A stretch of 64,000 nucleotides of DNA from contig ONZQ02000012.1 of assembly GCA_900312665.1 (NCBI GenBank), positions 855,957 through 919,956 on the forward strand. The letters run 5' to 3'. Positions 12,454 through 22,700 of this stretch are shown here, in pieces. Within the stretch, counting starts at the first letter, position 1, and each line of letters opens with the position of its first letter. The stretch comes from Cephalotrichum gorgonifer (lineage: Eukaryota > Ascomycota > Sordariomycetes > Microascales > Microascaceae). Below the pieces are notes generated by a model. That model saw only the letters and a list, made by a program, of their open reading frames with translations. It did no database searches and was not told the DNA's origin. Made by a program: the position numbers and the translations under genes.

Positions 12454-13079
12454 CACTCTCTCCTTGAACAAAACAAATGCATCTCCAACCTTAAGTACAA
12501 AAATCGAAGGAATTGATGTATGTCAGGGGGGTCCCTGGCCCCTGGGCCGGTTCCACCGGGCTGCTGTGTCGGGTCTGCCTGGACTTTCCACCCTGCCCCA
12601 CCTCACTGGTGTGCTAAATGGAGAATACCTCCAATCTCAGGTCCTTGGACACAGGGCATGCCAGAACGTAGGCGGTAGGGAGGTGAGCATAAAGGGGGCC
12701 GCGAGAGTGTAGATGGGTAACATCCACCAATTTGAACCCTTAGTTCACCTCGCCCAGGAGGAACAATGGAATAGCAACTAGGCTCCAGAAAGTTCTGTAG
12801 TTCTTACCTCTGTTTCTTCTTCCTCGAACCCAACTTACGGTCTGATTCGTTTCCCATTCTCCATGTATCTCATGGCCCACACAAAAGACCTCTAGCTTCG
12901 ATGCTTCTCTGGGATAGAGTTTCCAGGGAGGCAGGGGCATTAGCACAACGCGACGTATCGGGCTTCTGTGGAGCTTAAGCACCTGCAAAAGTTGCAAGCC
13001 ACAGCCACAGAGAGGCTAGGCGAGCTCGGGTTCTCCGTGATAGAGGTAGTAGTTGCCATGCCGCCCGAGTTGCAGGGTG
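12454..13079. other. Gene-free stretch, possibly decayed sequence
   Basis: No intact gene. The minus strand downstream of the transcription-factor-like relic contains only short frames with no family signal. Confidence 0.45.
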
Positions 13080-13202
13080 GCTGCTGGAATAAAGCTCGTC
13101 GAGAGATCCCCTAAACTCGTTCTGTAGAGGCATGAAGCAGTGGATGTTGTCAAAGTTGTTATCGACGAGGATGGCCGCAACCTCGCGACTCGGGGGCAGA
13201 GG
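13080..13202 (-). pseudogene. Relic resembling the N-terminal part of a fungal-specific transcription factor domain
   Basis: A minus-strand frame (open over 13334-12975) contains LPPSREVAAILVDNNFD followed by NIHCFMPL and NEFRGSLDEL. This is the pattern seen where the fungal-specific transcription factor domain of Zn2Cys6 regulators begins (typically LP...VA.FLVD.FFD..H.FM...HE..FR..L). No zinc cluster, no continuing frame and no intact start are present. I call it a degraded fragment. The match is short, so chance similarity is possible. Confidence 0.35.
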
Positions 13203-13334
13203 CGCAAGCTCCATCGCCATTGGCCGGGAAGCTGTACCATGCCCATCAAAAATGCGGGCTCCATGGGACTTCTGGGACAACTTCCGTTGATCGGTGTCGG
13301 GGTTTGAGCTGCGCTGGTGATGCATGTAGCCCAA

Positions 13335-14012
13335 GGCCGACGTCTCGGCCCGTGTTTCGTCGGAGTCGATGCTTCGTCCGGCGGGAGACCGACGGCCACC
13401 ATCCTCTGCTTACTCCGTCGGGGAGTAAAGCCAGCCTTTTCTATTTTGGCCGGGTTTAATACGACTCCAAGAAGCTAGCCGGACACAATCATTGCTGGCG
13501 ATCCTTCAGCCTTCCCATGTTTTCCCATATTCCTCGATAGACGAATCAGTCCAAATTGCACCATGGTTGACGCCGACCCCCCCGGGTTGGTATTAACGGC
13601 AAGCGCTGGGGAGGAAAATCTATTACCTATTTCAGTGTTTTCCTCACTGAATATAGAAGCTAAACTTGCATCCCTCTCTCTAAAGCTCATTATTTGCTAC
13701 AATCCCTGTTCCCGGGGTGTTCTGTCCTCATATAACATTTACTCTGACAACATGTAAGTCGTGCTTTGTGGAGTACCGAGGCCGATTCAAGCCGCTGTGG
13801 GTCCCGGTGACCTCCGTGGTCTTGCAGTCCTGGCATGGTGGAAAGACGAAAAGCTGCCTGTTGCAATCCCCAGCTGATGCCGTCTGTATCTTCAATGGCG
13901 GACAATAGACGGAAGAGGTTGAAAATAATGACACCTAAATTCTCTCTGCACACTCTCTAGATCTATATGTAGATCCTCGCGATCCCCACCCTCCCCAAAA
14001 TGGGCAAAAAGA
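13335..14012. other. Gene-free stretch, no recognisable relic
   Basis: Short frames on both strands at 13475-13950 show no family resemblance. No repeats or structural RNA are evident until the 5S gene. Confidence 0.45.
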
Positions 14013-14131
14013 ACATACAACACCAGGGATTCGCTGGTCGTCACCGACCCAACTACTAGTCTAGCGCTTCGTGGTTTATGTATAGGGGAGCGGACGGGAC
14101 CCTCAGTTTTCCGCGAGCTATGGTCGTATGT
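14013..14131 (-). rRNA. 5S ribosomal RNA, dispersed copy 1 (probably a variant or non-functional copy)
   Basis: 119 nt. Read on the minus strand it starts ACATACGACCATAG and ends GGTGTTGTATGT, with the invariant AGTAGTTGGG and GACCAGCGAATCCCTG blocks of fungal 5S rRNA. A T-rich tract follows the 3' end (minus-strand CTTTTTG), fitting Pol III termination. Compared with copies 2 and 3 it has CGCGG instead of CGTGG in helix II. That strand pairs with CCACG, so the change creates a C-A mismatch. Unlike the other two, no TATA-like element is found about 25 bases upstream. Confidence 0.88.
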
Positions 14132-15329
14132 GCTCGATCTATGCTACTGTTTAGTTAATGTACTAATTGTCCCGGTCGGTGCCAATACTTCAGAAATGAC
14201 TGTGATAAGAGAACATTTGCCAATGCCCCCTGGTGTCCAATATCAACGGGCCAAAAAATACCTGATTGAGACTGGCCACAGTTGGTCCAACCCACAATAG
14301 AGCTTGGGCTTGCAAAATCTGATTATTGCTATCTGTGGCGGAAGTGGAGGAGAACACGCTTATCTGGGTAAGGTAACTCATATTCGATAGATCTGGTTTC
14401 GGTCCGGGCATCTACGCAAGGAGATGCGCTGGTCCGGAGGCGACGAAGAAAAATATGTGTCACGACATCAGGTCATGATGAAGTGATGTTTGACCTTGCT
14501 CACACCCACAAGCCATTACTCCTCAGCCATCCAACTATAGATATCTCTTTGACTGGACGCCCTCTTGTAGCCGCACAGCCCGCTCACAAACCCGAACTCG
14601 TGGTAATTCCGACAGCTAGGCAGCTCGTCAATCTGGCTTTCAAAGCAGTCATAAAAGTCTCCTCGCACTGGATTCAAAAACGGGTTAATACTCTGCAGGT
14701 GAATTGGCGAGAACAAGAAACATAAGCACGTACATGGGTCTATTGTGTCCATAATTCCAAGAAGGAGGTAGCAAGAATCCGTCCGCGTCTGGACGCGTGT
14801 TGAGGCAGGGCAAAGGCGCACCGGCGATGGCGTCCGACCGGAGGACTCGGTAGGTGATGCATGGTGGTCCATTTACCCATGGGGCAGGTGCGAAATTCAG
14901 CCCTGGGTCATTTCAGTATGCTTTTGATGCGGAGCGAAGCGTAACAGTGATTTCAATCTCATCATGCAGTTGTTGCCCGTTGGGAGAGTTCCCGTCAGCC
15001 ATCTCGATGCAGCCTCCATCCGCAAGTTTGGTCCTCTTCCCGTCTCGACCATAGCCTTCGCTCTCACAGGAACTGCGAAAATTCTTGGAAGTCGACATCC
15101 TGTTGCTATGATTAGAAGTGGTGGGGCTGTGATGCGAAGTTTGAGTATTTGTTCAAATATGTTGGCGGACAAACATGGACATCACACGCGGAGCCGGGCG
15201 TTGGGAGGGCATATTCCCTCCTCCACAACTTAATTGTAGACGGGAAGACGGGTCACCACGTGACTCCCAACAACCAACACCAGCCAGGTTGGCGCTGCAG
15301 AAACAACCTATTGCTTTTCCATGGTGAAG
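14132..15329. other. Gene-free stretch with unassigned open frames
   Basis: Minus-strand frames at 14190-14411, 14516-14872 and 14897-15172 could be exons of a decayed gene, but I recognise no domain in them. No intact gene can be supported. Confidence 0.4.
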
Positions 15330-15862
15330 CGCCCGTCTCCGCTGACAAGAACGTAATGACCTAGATGATATGAGATGCTTCCCACTGGAGGGCTTCTATA
15401 ACGACGGGGTTGATGAAGTTACCGAAATAGTCTACACCATGTATAAAGATATAGTTGGCGGCGTAGCCCTTGGAGAGGAGTGCGTAGGGCAGGATCTCAA
15501 GGTTATAAGTCAGCCAGAGGCGCCCCATGGTCAGGTTGTAAAAGAGCTGGAAAATGGGCTTCTGGCGATGATGCCAACCCCTATGCTCACATCCTGGGCA
15601 CTACACTGGTATTCCCACAGCTTGATAACCGAGCTGAAATCCGGACTGAAATCAACTACAGTCCATTAAGCATACTACTATCGAAGCCAATAAGGTAACC
15701 TGTACTCATCAGCACCATAAGCAACAAGCTCACCTTGGCCAAACGAGGTATCTTCCACCGCGGCCTTTCACCTATAGTCAGGACACCATGTAAGTTGAGG
15801 CCCGGAGTTGGCCCATCTCTACTCTGTGATACTTCGGATGCAGGCGACGTCTTCAGCGCCAT
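15330..15862 (-). pseudogene. Sugar-type MFS transporter relic with large internal deletion
   Basis: The minus strand from 15862 encodes a start typical of fungal sugar porters, ending in LLLMVLMSTGYLIGFDSSMLNGL (first transmembrane helix with the GFDxSMxNG motif), then stops at 15656. About 130 bases further on, another frame (about 15520-15335) carries the family's C-terminal end: EILPYALLSKGYAANY, then a helix with NFINPVVIEAL, an in-frame stop, and a final FLSAETG. Full-length members have 12 helices and about 500 residues, so some 10 helices are missing. This is a deletion remnant, not a functional carrier. Assignment rests on these two motifs. Confidence 0.6.
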
Positions 15863-16183
15863 CTTAGAGGTAAGAGATAAGTACTTGGCCTGAAATAGTT
15901 AGAATGGCAGAAGTACAGGTTGGGGGATCACGGTTAAGAAGGCGAGGTAGTTTACGAGGGTGGGGGTTCCTTGAGTCGGTTGTGACGAATCTCGTGCACA
16001 TTCTAGCCTCCCAGTTTTACTAGTGACTCACAAAGTTTCCAAGTTCGAGAACCCGAGGAAACAGTCACCATAACCCGAACGACGACACCCTGCCCAGCTT
16101 TCTGGCAATCCCTGACCACTCCAGGATTTTTCACATAGTTCAAGTTGAGATTCGTATGCTCAACATTTCCTGCGTTTTTCAAT

Positions 16184-17952
16184 ATGGGTTCAGTCCAAGA
16201 AGACAACCTTGTGGAGGCAACGGTAGCGAAGTACCGCTTGTCCAATAGAGGTGCTTCCGGCTTTCTCTACCGCGATGTTTGGGGTCCCCGAGAGAAAACC
16301 ATGGGAAATCCATGGTCGCCAGACAACCCTGATGGCACGTAAGTATTACAAAAACATTTCCGTACCTGGCATTTGACGAACGAAGCTCATGGGCAACCTA
16401 GCATTATCCTTCGGCTTGCTGAGAATAGTCTTATGCACAATGAATTAAAGGACTTCGTTGAAGATAAAGTAGATACTCCCAACACTTGCCGAATTCTATA
16501 AACCCCTATAACTAACAGGCATAATAGGTCAACGTCCTTCCCACCAACCACCTCACCTACAGCACCGGCCCTCGCGGATCTCATCGCCTTCGGCGTGCAG
16601 CCGCGGCTTTCTGGACTAGGGAATTCCAACCTCGTGAAAATATCACTCTTGACAACATATTCATCACGCCCGGCTTAGCAAGTGCCATTGATGCGCTGAC
16701 TTGGTCTATTTGCGACGAGGGAGACGGGATCCTTATCCCCTTGCCACTGTACAATGGTTTCAACGTGGATATCATGAACCGAAGCAACGTGCGAGTCATC
16801 GGAGTTCCGTATGAAGAGGTGGAAGGCTATTTAGACCTCGATGATTTGTTCCGTGCTGATGTGAATAGACGGGCCATTGAAGCGGCCCTTCGAAAGGCTG
16901 AGAATGATGGTATTGTAGTCCGTGCTCTCCTAGTTTCACAGTAAGTAAGTGGCCCTGCCTAGAAGGGACATTATCACTAACGTATAATTCTTTTCAGCCC
17001 ACATAATCCTCTTGGGAGATGCTATGTTCGTTTCCTCCCAGCCATGTTATTCTGCTTGACATAGCTGACGTTTTGGTAACTAGCCACCTGAGACCATGAA
17101 AGAATTTGCTTCCATCTGCGGCGAAAACGGTCTGCACTTCATCTCTGACGAGATCTACGCAAAGTCCGTCTTCAACAATCCGGCAGTCCTAGATGCGGCG
17201 CCCTTCGTTTCCGCCCTGGCCCTTGACCTTCGCAATGCCATCGACAAGACGTTTGTCATGTCCTCTATAGCGCAAGCAAGGACTTCTGCGCCAATGGCTT
17301 ACGTCTCGGGTTTGTGTGTACTCAGAATGAGGGTATCATGGGTGCGATGTCAAGCATCAGGTTCGTACCAAGATATCCCGTTCCGGGTATTAAAGGATCT
17401 TCTGACAACGTTCTAGCATATTTTCATGGTCACCGCACGTCCTCCAAGATGTCTGGGCTGCCATTTTTGAAGACGAGAAGTGGCTAAGCGACTTCATGGC
17501 CAAGAAGATTAACCTCATGGAGGAGCAGTACAGTATTGCTACATCCTTCTTCCGTGAACACGGAATTCGCTACTACGAAATGTGAGTCGCACAACACCAC
17601 GTCTTTATTTTAACACACGACTCCAGCTGACCGTAACAAAAGGACGGCTGGCTTGTATATCTGGGTAGATCTTCGCCACTTTCTTCTGCCTCATTCGCCA
17701 TCACAGGAGATAGACTTCGGCGCCTTGAAGGTTACGGCTCCCGATGCCGCCATCTATAAGCAGCGTGAGATGATGATTGCCGATATTTGTATAAAGAATG
17801 GCGTCATGATTGCTCCCGGTCATGTATACATGCCAGAAGAGTATGGTTGGTTCCAAGTGACCTTTACTGTTGGGAGAGAAGCACTGCAAGAAGGACTCAG
17901 GCGCATTGGGAAGTCTTTGGAAGAGGTCAAAGTCGAAAGTCAGAAGTGGTAA
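16184..17952 (+). pseudogene. ACC-synthase-like PLP aminotransferase (class I/II), interrupted by a one-base deletion
   Basis: Seven exons can be read: 16184-16338, 16402-16468, 16528-16940, 16998-17025, 17084-17360, 17417-17581 and 17643-17952. All introns have good donors and acceptors and matching phases. The family is fold-type I PLP enzymes of the ACC synthase-like group; relatives (e.g. GliI) occur in fungal metabolite clusters. Visible motifs are LRLAENSLM, TYSTGPRGSHRLRRA, SHPHNPLGRCY, ISDEIYAKS and the PLP-lysine block SASKDF. In exon 5 the frame shifts at 17252-17260: codons for DKTFV are followed by sequence whose conserved continuation lies in another frame, as if one base were missing. 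Without it the product would be about 471 residues. It is either a young pseudogene or a consensus error; every other part looks intact. Confidence 0.8.
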
Positions 17953-18258
17953 ATTAACCCGTCGGACAGAAGTCAAGACAGGGAGAAAACTCGAACACAA
18001 TCTACCATGAGAACAAGCACCCACTGATAACCTAAAAGAGGCACCCTTGAAAACCACAACGAATTTCGCTATGGCATGAGGAAAACCCCAAACTGAAGAC
18101 ATCACTATGCGTAGTGTGATAACACCCGATGCCCGGCCCTCGAATGTCTTAAGTAAACCGCAATATAGTTGGTAAGTCTCCAAAATCTCGGCTGACAAAC
18201 TCCTACAACAATCCTTGACGTTGCCGCCGAGGAGGAAACATATAGACCTGTCAGGCTT
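17953..18258. other. Short gene-free stretch
   Basis: It lies between the aminotransferase stop and the ABC-transporter-like fragment. The minus-strand frame that spans it is the continuation of the fragment's frame and shows no family signal. Confidence 0.4.
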
Positions 18259-18339
18259 CTGAGCGTTGTATATCGTGGTATATATAACCCCCTGTGCAAC
18301 TAGGTCGCCGTACACCCCAGACTCTATAACCCTGCCTTT
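18259..18339 (-). pseudogene. Fragment resembling the extreme C-terminus of an ABC exporter
   Basis: The minus-strand frame contains FKGRVIESGVYGDLVAQG followed by VIYTTIYNAQ. It matches the last turn of ABC-B type exporters, where the H-loop is followed by GRVVExGxYxELxxxGGxYxxLYxAQ. No Walker or signature motif is found next to it, so only a tail fragment survives. Short match; treat as tentative. Confidence 0.4.
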
Positions 18340-18831
18340 GAAGAACAAAAAAAATAAGATGTAGTTGGTCTTATGGGCTGCTAAGAGGTTGCGTATCACC
18401 GCGATAGTGATCTGATCTCAAGGACGACGCTACCTCCAGTACTACACTCTGGACGAGTTACTCCGACTCGGCATCTAGAATTCCTGTTACCTCGGCGAGT
18501 ATCATTGCATTTAGTTTATATACTATTGCCCAGGCGACAGCTATATGCTACTACTACTACCCCTGAGATCTAGCTAATACTTTTCCTAGGTAGTATGTTC
18601 ATGCCACTTGGCTTGAAGCAACTGCCTATTGATACACGAGAGCCAGCGACAACCGCTGTCCGAGTCCGAAGCAGAGCCAGAGACCTTTATCCTTTATCCA
18701 ACATAGTTTATTAAAACAAGGCGGCCCCTCCTCGACGCAGGATCCCGGCGAGCTCGCCCTAGTTCCAAATGCCACCAATGGAGGGCCCAAAAACGAAGAA
18801 AGAAGACGAAAAATAAGGCAAAAAGTAAAAG
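18340..18831. other. Gene-free stretch
   Basis: No gene or relic recognised. AT-richer than the neighbouring housekeeping genes. Confidence 0.4.
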
Positions 18832-18950
18832 ACATACAACACCAGGGATTCGCTGGTCGTCACCGACCCAACTACTAGTCTAGCGCTTCGTGGTTTATGT
18901 ATAGGGGAGCGGACGGGACCCTCAGTTTTCCACGAGCTATGGTCGTATGT
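18832..18950 (-). rRNA. 5S ribosomal RNA, dispersed copy 2
   Basis: 119 nt on the minus strand, identical to copy 3 as far as I can read, with all conserved 5S blocks and a perfect CGTGG/CCACG helix II pair. A TATA-like element (minus-strand CTTATATCC, around 18973-18982) lies roughly 25 bases upstream, as is usual for fungal 5S genes. Downstream T runs (CTTTTACTTTTTG) suit Pol III termination. Confidence 0.95.
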
Positions 18951-19733
18951 ACTGGATAGAGTTTGAGGTTGAGGATATAAGGCCTCTATCGATGAGTAGA
19001 GAGGGGAAAAAAAAAGGGGGCGAGATACCACACGAAGCAGGAAAGAACACACGATGCTGTGGCCCGGAACAACCTAACAGAACCCCCCTGGTTACTCTTT
19101 TAATTGCATTTTAGGTAACAGGTATGAACAAAGAGCCATGTAATGTCTGTAAGCCTGTAAAGACGAAATTTTAGCTCGTGGACCCGAGCAGGGCGAGAGC
19201 AACGTCGATTCCGGATAGGACAGAGTCAAGCGGCTCAAGCGAATGTCCTACAAAGCACTCGGGGCTCGAGACTCGGGATCCAAGGCTCTGTCTAATTTTA
19301 CTCCCACACAAGAATCTCGACGGGCTCGGAGACGAAGAGATGCTCTCCTCACCGCACCGCCTCTGGGGTACGATATCTCACAATCCACTAAAGAAGATAA
19401 AACAGACACTCCGTGCCCTAGTGCTCAAAAACAAAGGGGTATAAGGCTACTCTGTGCTACATGCCACCACTGATACAACGTTCTCTTCCGCAGACCTCCC
19501 CTCCTTCTCCCCTCAGACAAAGGCCTCCAGCCGTAGATATACCATCTCATCTCATCCCACTAAAAGTCCTCATCTTCGACACTAGCCTTTCATCTGGCAG
19601 CGACATGAAGCCCTTCGGTTATAACCGAGTTACTTCTAGATTAATCTCCGTCATTAATCTCAACCACTATGGTATCAATACACTCTCCCTAGGAGAGAAA
19701 AAACGACCCCCCAGCAAGATGGGTTCTCAGATC
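18951..19733. other. Intergenic and 3' flank of the JmjC gene
   Basis: No separate gene supported. It contains the 5S upstream element and probably the 3' UTR of the downstream minus-strand gene. Confidence 0.45.
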
Positions 19734-22700
19734 TCACGCCCTCCCCCTCGGTCTCCCCCTGGGCCTTCCCCGCCCCCTAACACTACCACCCCTGCCCCTC
19801 CCTCTTCCTCGCCCCCTACCCCTCGCAGAGCCGGTCCGCGCCGGAATCTCATCATCACTGGACGCGTCCGACGAGTCCTCCGCGTCGCTCAAGACGTCCC
19901 CGAGACTAACGATCGTCCGCCCGGTAGCCGTCAACCTCTTCGGCAGGCTCGGCAACTCCACGCGCGCGGGTATAGAATCCGCGCTCGAGTCTGACCCAGA
20001 ACCCTCCGACTCTTCGCCTGCGTTATCGGGACCTGAGCCGGATGCGGCGGGGTCGTACCCCTCGTCCCGGAGCTCGGGCCTACCGTGCACCTTCACGGTC
20101 TCCTCCGTCTGCACATCGATGCTCTGGCCCAAAGCTGGGGACGCCGACTTCGAGGCGCTGGCACTAGCGGAGCGCGGGCCAAGCTTGGCCGCGTCACCAG
20201 GGGCCCGAGATGTGATCTTGATGTTCTTACCCTTAAGTCTCATCCGCTCGGCCATCGACATCATTTTCATGTTCTTGGTCGCACTCTGCTCTTGCGGGGG
20301 GGGCGGTGGAGAGGATGTGGGGGCCCTCGCCTCGGAGCGGCGTGTAGGCCGGCCCGGACCCCTCTTGGCGGCTCTGGCACTGTGCGCCTTCGATCCGAAG
20401 TCTTCGTCGCTGTCATGCGCGGGGACCGAGCGCCTGGGGCGGCCAGGTCCTCTCTTCTTCGTCGTCTGGTCGTCTTCGTCTTCGTCGAGGTCCTGGGCGG
20501 GGACGGAGCGTCTAGGACGGCCGGGTCCCCGTTTCGGCGTCGACCTGTACTCGTCGTCGATGTCCACGGTGGCGATCGAGCGTCTGGGGCGACCGGGTCC
20601 CCGTTTCTGAGTCCACGTGTCCGCTTCATCTTCGTCGGAGAGCTCGGCCTCTCGGAACGCGGCGGCAGAGCTCCTGCGACGGCCAGGCCCGCGTTTCTGT
20701 TTTGCCACTCGCTCGTCACCTGAGTCGACTTCGTCCTCGTCTGTGAGTTCCACCTCGGCATACTGGGGCGCCGAGCGCCTAGGTCGCCCACGGGTCCGTT
20801 TCTGTGTCGATCCGTCTGCCGCTGCGTCCGCCAACTGCGCATCCGCGTCTTCGTCGCGGGTGAGTTCCTCCTCAAGGTCCCGCGCAAGGTTCCGCAGCTC
20901 GTCGTCAAGTGTCCCGTACTCCTCGCCCCTGGGGGCGTCCGTCTCGACATGTCCATCCTCGGCGGAGACAACATTGCTAAGTCGGCTCTTGGGCGGCCGG
21001 CCGCGCCTCTTAGGCTGCTGCGACGGCGAGTCCGACGCCGGCGCGGAAAAGAGGCTGGTGCCCAAGTTCTTAGCTGGCCTGCCTCGCTTTTTGGATGCCG
21101 ACGGTGTTGCCTCCCCCTCCGACCGTTGCTCTGGTCGCGCCTCCCGTGGGGTCGTGTCAGCTCTCGGCCTCCCGGAGCTCCAGGGTGGTAAAATGTCCTC
21201 TGGGTCGTCAATCAGCGATTCCACCTCGTCCGTCTCCGCATAGGAGTGTTTGGGCTTAGCCCGGCGGAGAGATAGCGTAAAGGCTTCCTCGCTATCCCCT
21301 GTGGGATGATCGCCGCCCTCATCGCCCTCTCCGCCGGCAGCACCCTCGGTGGGCGGGTGATGAAGGGCAGCAGGACGGCTCTCTGGCGTGCTAAACAGCG
21401 CGGGGTCTAGCTCGACGTCTTCAGCGTGATCCTTCTTCTGCTTCTTCCTCTCGTTCCTACGGCGAATAGAAAAGTCCGGATCATCCTCGTTCGCCTGCCG
21501 AGCCTTGCGCTTCGCCGCCCGTATCGACTTCTTAAGGTACTCGGGGATATCGGGCTCGTCAAGGACCATGCTTTCAGCGGTCGGTGTCTCGTAGGGGTTG
21601 AAGAGAATCTTGTCCGGGCTATCATCTTGCTCATAGTAGCCCATCCCGATGAGATGCTGTGGTAAGTTCATCGACGGGTCTGGGTATGCCCCCGAGTTCA
21701 CGCTCTCCCTATCGTGCAGCGAAGCTTCAAGCGGTGCGACAGGGTGGTCTTGTGGCAGCATGGGGTTAGGGCCGTGGTGTGCCTCGGCGCCATCATCGTG
21801 AAGATTGTCATCCGGTGCATGGCCGTTGGTGGTTGCGTGACCATTCGTGCCTATGTCCACGATGTCCATATCTGGACCGTGGCCGTTAGTCGTAGGCTGC
21901 GGCTGCGGCTGCGGCAATACGTCACCCATGGCAGAGCCATTCGCGGTCGCATGAGCGTCTTCATCGGCTGTGGCTTGGTTGGCTTGCTCTTGCGACTTGG
22001 CCATATCCGCTTGCTCTCGCAGCCGCTGCATCCTCCTGCTGTTGTTGCTGCGGCTCTCCTCTCCCGCAGCCTTGAGCCACGTCAGATTATGCATCCTGAA
22101 GTCGACCAACATCTCAACGCTCCTGTCGTCGGCGATGGGCCGCGTGTCGTGGCCAAGCGAGGTGCTCTTCGGGGTATAGGGTGTCATGTTCCCCGCGCGT
22201 CGACAGCCTCCGCAATTGCAGATACCAAGGCACTTGGGACACTGCCAATGCTCGCTCTCCATCACGGCCTGCGGCATCATATCAAATGCCCTGTAAAGAG
22301 TCCCGTAGCAATATCCTTCGACGCAGCCGGGATTCGAACACAGTTGGACTTTGTAAGCGTAGTCTCGGTTACAGCAGACGTGGCAACGACGGGTCTCTCC
22401 CTTCTTTGGTTTCCTCTTGTATTTCTTCTTCTTGATCCGCCCTTCGTCATCTACTTCCGGCTCGGGTTCGCTCTCGGGCTTTTCGGCCTCCGGTTTGGTG
22501 ATATCTTTGAAGGGACGTCGCTTCAATCCTTCCTGACACACTTGTGCTAGAGACTTTTTGCCCCGCCGCCTGCGCGCAATCTCAAGCGGCAGTGGTGAGT
22601 TCTCCATGTCGACAAACCCGTCGTTTTTAATGATCATGGCCCGCCAGTGCTCGTACTTGTCGACAAGTCCTGACCAGTTCCACTGCTCACACCACTGTAA

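Noticed and set aside
14013..14131. First impression of a MITE: four copies of a ~119-bp repeat with ACATAC/GTATGT ends
   Set aside because: The copies are 5S rRNA genes; the apparent inverted ends are the paired 5' and 3' ends of helix I.
20085..21243. Long plus-strand frames opposite the JmjC AT-hook region
   Set aside because: They are antisense to a well-supported gene and arise from its repetitive, GC-rich codons.
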